From JAJDAT01 sp964570665 (lineage in GTDB: Bacteria; Nitrospinota; Nitrospinia; Nitrospinales; JAJDAT01), in assembly GCA_964570665.1 (NCBI GenBank), contig CAZMZH010000007.1, forward strand, positions 62,001-126,000: DNA of 64,000 bases. Direction: 5' to 3'. The notes under the pieces are model-generated. The model made no database searches, was not told the origin of the DNA, and was given only the letters and a program-made list of their open reading frames with translations. The position numbers and the translations under genes are program-made. Position 1 is the stretch's first letter, and each line of letters starts with the position of its first letter. Of this stretch, positions 61,580 to 64,000 are shown piece by piece.

Positions 61580-62407
61580 ATGTCCGAATTTTTCGAAGCG
61601 CTCACCTCTCATTACTTTCTTCAAAACGCCTTAATAGGAGGAATCCTGGCCAGTATTGCATGCGGGGTAGTGGGTTCTTATGTGGTGGTTAAGCGTATCA
61701 GTTATTTAGCCGCTGGAATTGCCCATGCCATTTTAGGCGGAATGGGTATTGCCTATTTTTTTGGGAAAAGCCCCATGACTGGCGCTTTGATTGCGGCGAT
61801 TGTATTCGCCCTTATCCTAGGCTGGGTAAGCTTACGCTGGAAACAGCAAGAAGACACTATTATAGGCGCGTTATGGTCCATGGGTATGGCGGTAGGAATA
61901 TTATTTTTGTCAAAAGCCCCTGGTTATCACATGGACTTAATGAGTTATCTCTTTGGCAATATCCTCATGATTTCTCGCGACGATTTATATTTAATCGTAG
62001 GGTTGGATCTCGCCATATTAGTAACCGTAGGATTGTTTTACAAACAACTGTTAGCGGTAGCCTTTGACGAAGAGTTTGCCAAACTGCGCGGGATCAGCGT
62101 AGAGTGGTTTTACATCCTCTTTTTGATTTTGATCGGCTTCACCGTAGTGATTATGATCCGGATCGTCGGTTTAATCTTGGTCATTGCTTTGCTGACCATA
62201 CCGCCTGCCATCGCAAACCATTATATTCGGTCGCTCAGCCATATGATGATATTAGCGGTGATACTGGGAATCTTTTTTACTTGTTCTGGATTAGCGCTGT
62301 CTTACGAACCCGATCTTCCTTCGGGTCCTATGATCATCGTTTTGTCGGGTTCGGTATTTATCGTTTCCGTCCTCGCTCAAAACGCCTTCCGCAAAAAACG
62401 GTTTTAA
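61580..62407 (+). CDS. znuB: zinc/manganese-type ABC transporter permease
   Basis: A 275-residue membrane permease of the ABC-3 family. It has about eight hydrophobic helices, the LIGGILASIACGVVGSYVVVKR N-terminal block, AGIAHAILGG (about 47-56), and the conserved LPPAIANHY-like segment (TIPPAIANHY) near residue 215. It should partner the ATPase immediately upstream. The 3' end converges on the next gene with only 14 bp between them. Confidence 0.87.
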   Translation: MSEFFEALTSHYFLQNALIGGILASIACGVVGSYVVVKRISYLAAGIAHAILGGMGIAYFFGKSPMTGALIAAIVFALILGWVSLRWKQQEDTIIGALWSMGMAVGILFLSKAPGYHMDLMSYLFGNILMISRDDLYLIVGLDLAILVTVGLFYKQLLAVAFDEEFAKLRGISVEWFYILFLILIGFTVVIMIRIVGLILVIALLTIPPAIANHYIRSLSHMMILAVILGIFFTCSGLALSYEPDLPSGPMIIVLSGSVFIVSVLAQNAFRKKRF

Positions 62408-62421
62408 GTTTTCGTTAAATT

Positions 62422-64000
62422 CTATTTTTCCATAATACCTTGTTGCATTTTTATTTTATTAATTTGAATGTAGATAAGAGGGGTATCGTCAACCTTGATG
62501 GAATGAATCGTCTCTCCTTTTGGCAAAAACCCCCAGCGTGGATTGGCTATATAAAAGTGACACTTCTTTAATGACAATTTAAGGTCGTTTAAAAATTGAC
62601 CTATAAACGCATAGTCTACAAAAAGAGGTTTTAAAAAATAATTTGAATCAAGATAGTATCCTGACATTATTGGAGGAGTTAACGAACAAACTTGTATCGG
62701 GAATCGATAATTTTGTTTTTGTACATAGTCATTGAGCCAAAGAGCCGCTTGACGTTCGGAATTTCCATAATAATCAATATCAAATTTTCCAAAGGCTCCT
62801 TTTAGCCCTCCCGTCACCTCATTAAAATATACATATTGGTTGGGGTGACTTCTGATCTGCCAACTTGCAACGGGATACAGGCCTGCTATTATTACGAAAT
62901 AAAAAATTAAATTTAAAAGTTTCCTTTGCCCTTTTTTAATAAAGGAAAAACGAGCAATAACTTGATAGAACAAATAAAATCCTAAAGCGGCTAAACATGC
63001 CGTTAAAGGTCCTAAAAACAAAAAATGTCTTAGCCCATCATACAAAGTCGACTTTGATATTATTGCCGTCGCCACTGGGAAAATCATAGCAAATAAAATT
63101 AAACGAATTGACCATATTCCTTCTTTAGAATCGAACGGAGGCAAACTCCCGACCAACTTTGATTTGGAAAATAAAGCGACTCCTATTAACAACAAAGCTA
63201 AACCCAAAAGCTGGATTAATGGGGTCGTAATGGAATACCAGGTTAAAACGTAATCCCATGGAACTTCTGTTGCCAAAATGTAATCGCCTTGAAAAAACAT
63301 TGGATATGGGAAAGGAAAGTTTTTAAACATTTGCAGGGTGTTTAAAACATTTTCTATCGTATTACTCTGGACATAGGGCCAAAAGGCAATCATCCAAATA
63401 AGTGAAAGTCCCATTGGGAAAAGCGCAAAAGTTAGTGTTGATTTAAAAAATTCTCGACCTTGGATTTCTTGGCTCTCCCAACGAAGCGCTTGCCAAGCAG
63501 AATGAAAAAGGATTAAATAAAAAACCAAGATCACTCCTCCTATCCGAACACCCAAAGTACACCCTAAAGCGAATGACAACGCGATCAAACACTTCCATGG
63601 AATTCTTTTACTTGTCCAATAAGGAATGGTCCTAACCATAGCCAATAAACTAAATACATAAAATGCCGCAAAAGGAATGTCTTTGGGATTATTGAATGAA
63701 TGGCCATAATACCGTGGGGACAAAAAAAGAAAAATCACGCCTAACAAAGAAAATCCATGCGAATGGGTCAACGTATAAACCAATAAATAGACGGCAAGAA
63801 CGCCAAAAAATCCGAGGAGCGCATTCCATAAATGTCGGGTTTCATATTCTCCAAAAGGAGAAACCTTATTCAATAACGCGGAAACGCCGTCTACCAATCC
63901 TCCATACAAATACAAGTTTCTATAGGATAAAAAAGACTTGTCTTCAAATAAGCTCGTATAATAATTTAGAACAAGTTCTCCATATCGTTTTTGATATTTC
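62422..64000 (-). CDS. GT-C/PMT-like membrane glycosyltransferase, 5'-truncated by window edge
   Basis: A polytopic membrane protein. The first in-frame start-like codon is TTG 63915, but the frame is open without a stop to the window edge (the codons before it encode KYGELV-like and DKSFLSYRNL sequence), so the true N-terminus lies beyond 64000. About nine to ten hydrophobic helices are visible. LFLSPRYYGHSFNNPKDIPF and GVRIGGV are features of dolichyl-phosphate-mannose-type and related glycosyltransferases. The C-terminal soluble domain ends in a beta-rich segment. The sugar substrate is unknown. Confidence 0.7.
   Translation of the reverse strand, partial: KYQKRYGELVLNYYTSLFEDKSFLSYRNLYLYGGLVDGVSALLNKVSPFGEYETRHLWNALLGFFGVLAVYLLVYTLTHSHGFSLLGVIFLFLSPRYYGHSFNNPKDIPFAAFYVFSLLAMVRTIPYWTSKRIPWKCLIALSFALGCTLGVRIGGVILVFYLILFHSAWQALRWESQEIQGREFFKSTLTFALFPMGLSLIWMIAFWPYVQSNTIENVLNTLQMFKNFPFPYPMFFQGDYILATEVPWDYVLTWYSITTPLIQLLGLALLLIGVALFSKSKLVGSLPPFDSKEGIWSIRLILFAMIFPVATAIISKSTLYDGLRHFLFLGPLTACLAALGFYLFYQVIARFSFIKKGQRKLLNLIFYFVIIAGLYPVASWQIRSHPNQYVYFNEVTGGLKGAFGKFDIDYYGNSERQAALWLNDYVQKQNYRFPIQVCSLTPPIMSGYYLDSNYFLKPLFVDYAFIGQFLNDLKLSLKKCHFYIANPRWGFLPKGETIHSIKVDDTPLIYIQINKIKMQQGIMEK

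Overview
This is an AT-rich bacterial chromosome segment from a Gram-negative organism: it encodes a FadL-type outer-membrane porin, lipoproteins, an MltD-like lytic transglycosylase and UppP. A three-haem cytochrome c fused to an ethylbenzene-dehydrogenase-type haem b domain (the family of nitrite oxidoreductase gamma subunits), beside a cupredoxin-like protein, together with NnrS, acetyl-CoA synthetase and many TPR and SUMF1-fold proteins, suggests a Nitrospinota-like nitrite oxidiser or a relative. That assignment is inference; no rRNA or nxrAB lies in the window.

Layout. 1-10 kb: the end of hisS, a Fur-family regulator, a SUMF1-fold lipoprotein, a large TPR lipoprotein, acs with a DUF1566 gene, a methyltransferase and an SGNH-hydrolase/TPR protein. 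10.4-25.4 kb: a FadL-like porin, a membrane GAF protein, and two consecutive phosphorelay modules. Each module is a hybrid histidine kinase (HisKA-HATPase-REC-REC-HPt) overlapping a response regulator by 8 bp. The first regulator carries a nucleotide cyclase; the second has lost it. 25.4-33.7 kb: clpB, then a tight minus-strand operon alaC-hom-thrC-SUMF1-fold-trxB. 34-38.4 kb: a serine protease, uppP, tRNA-Arg(CCU), dispersed repeats and a collagen-like/kelch-like secreted protein. 38.6-46.1 kb: a decayed CotH-gene tail, nnrS, two tandem DUF2235 hydrolases and an intact CotH/beta-helix gene. 46.2-54.6 kb: a TPR lipoprotein, a PNPOx-like protein, an archaeal/eukaryotic-type pheS-pheT pair, a small secreted protein and the MltD-like enzyme. 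55.1-58 kb: the cupredoxin and cytochrome pair. 58.2-64 kb: an SDR-like protein, a polytopic membrane protein, znuCB-like ABC genes and a truncated GT-C-type membrane protein.

The most notable observation is a recurring architecture. A short copy of the 3' tail of an intact gene lies in direct orientation on the far side of a block of accessory genes. It occurs for clpB (about 72 bp, 2 substitutions and a 1-base shift near one end, bracketing 15 kb), for the cyclase gene (44 bp identical, bracketing the second kinase module and nested inside the first), and for the CotH gene (about 140 bp, roughly 80% identical, bracketing nnrS and the DUF2235 pair). This suggests that cargo is repeatedly acquired at gene 3' ends, although no integrase or transposase is visible.
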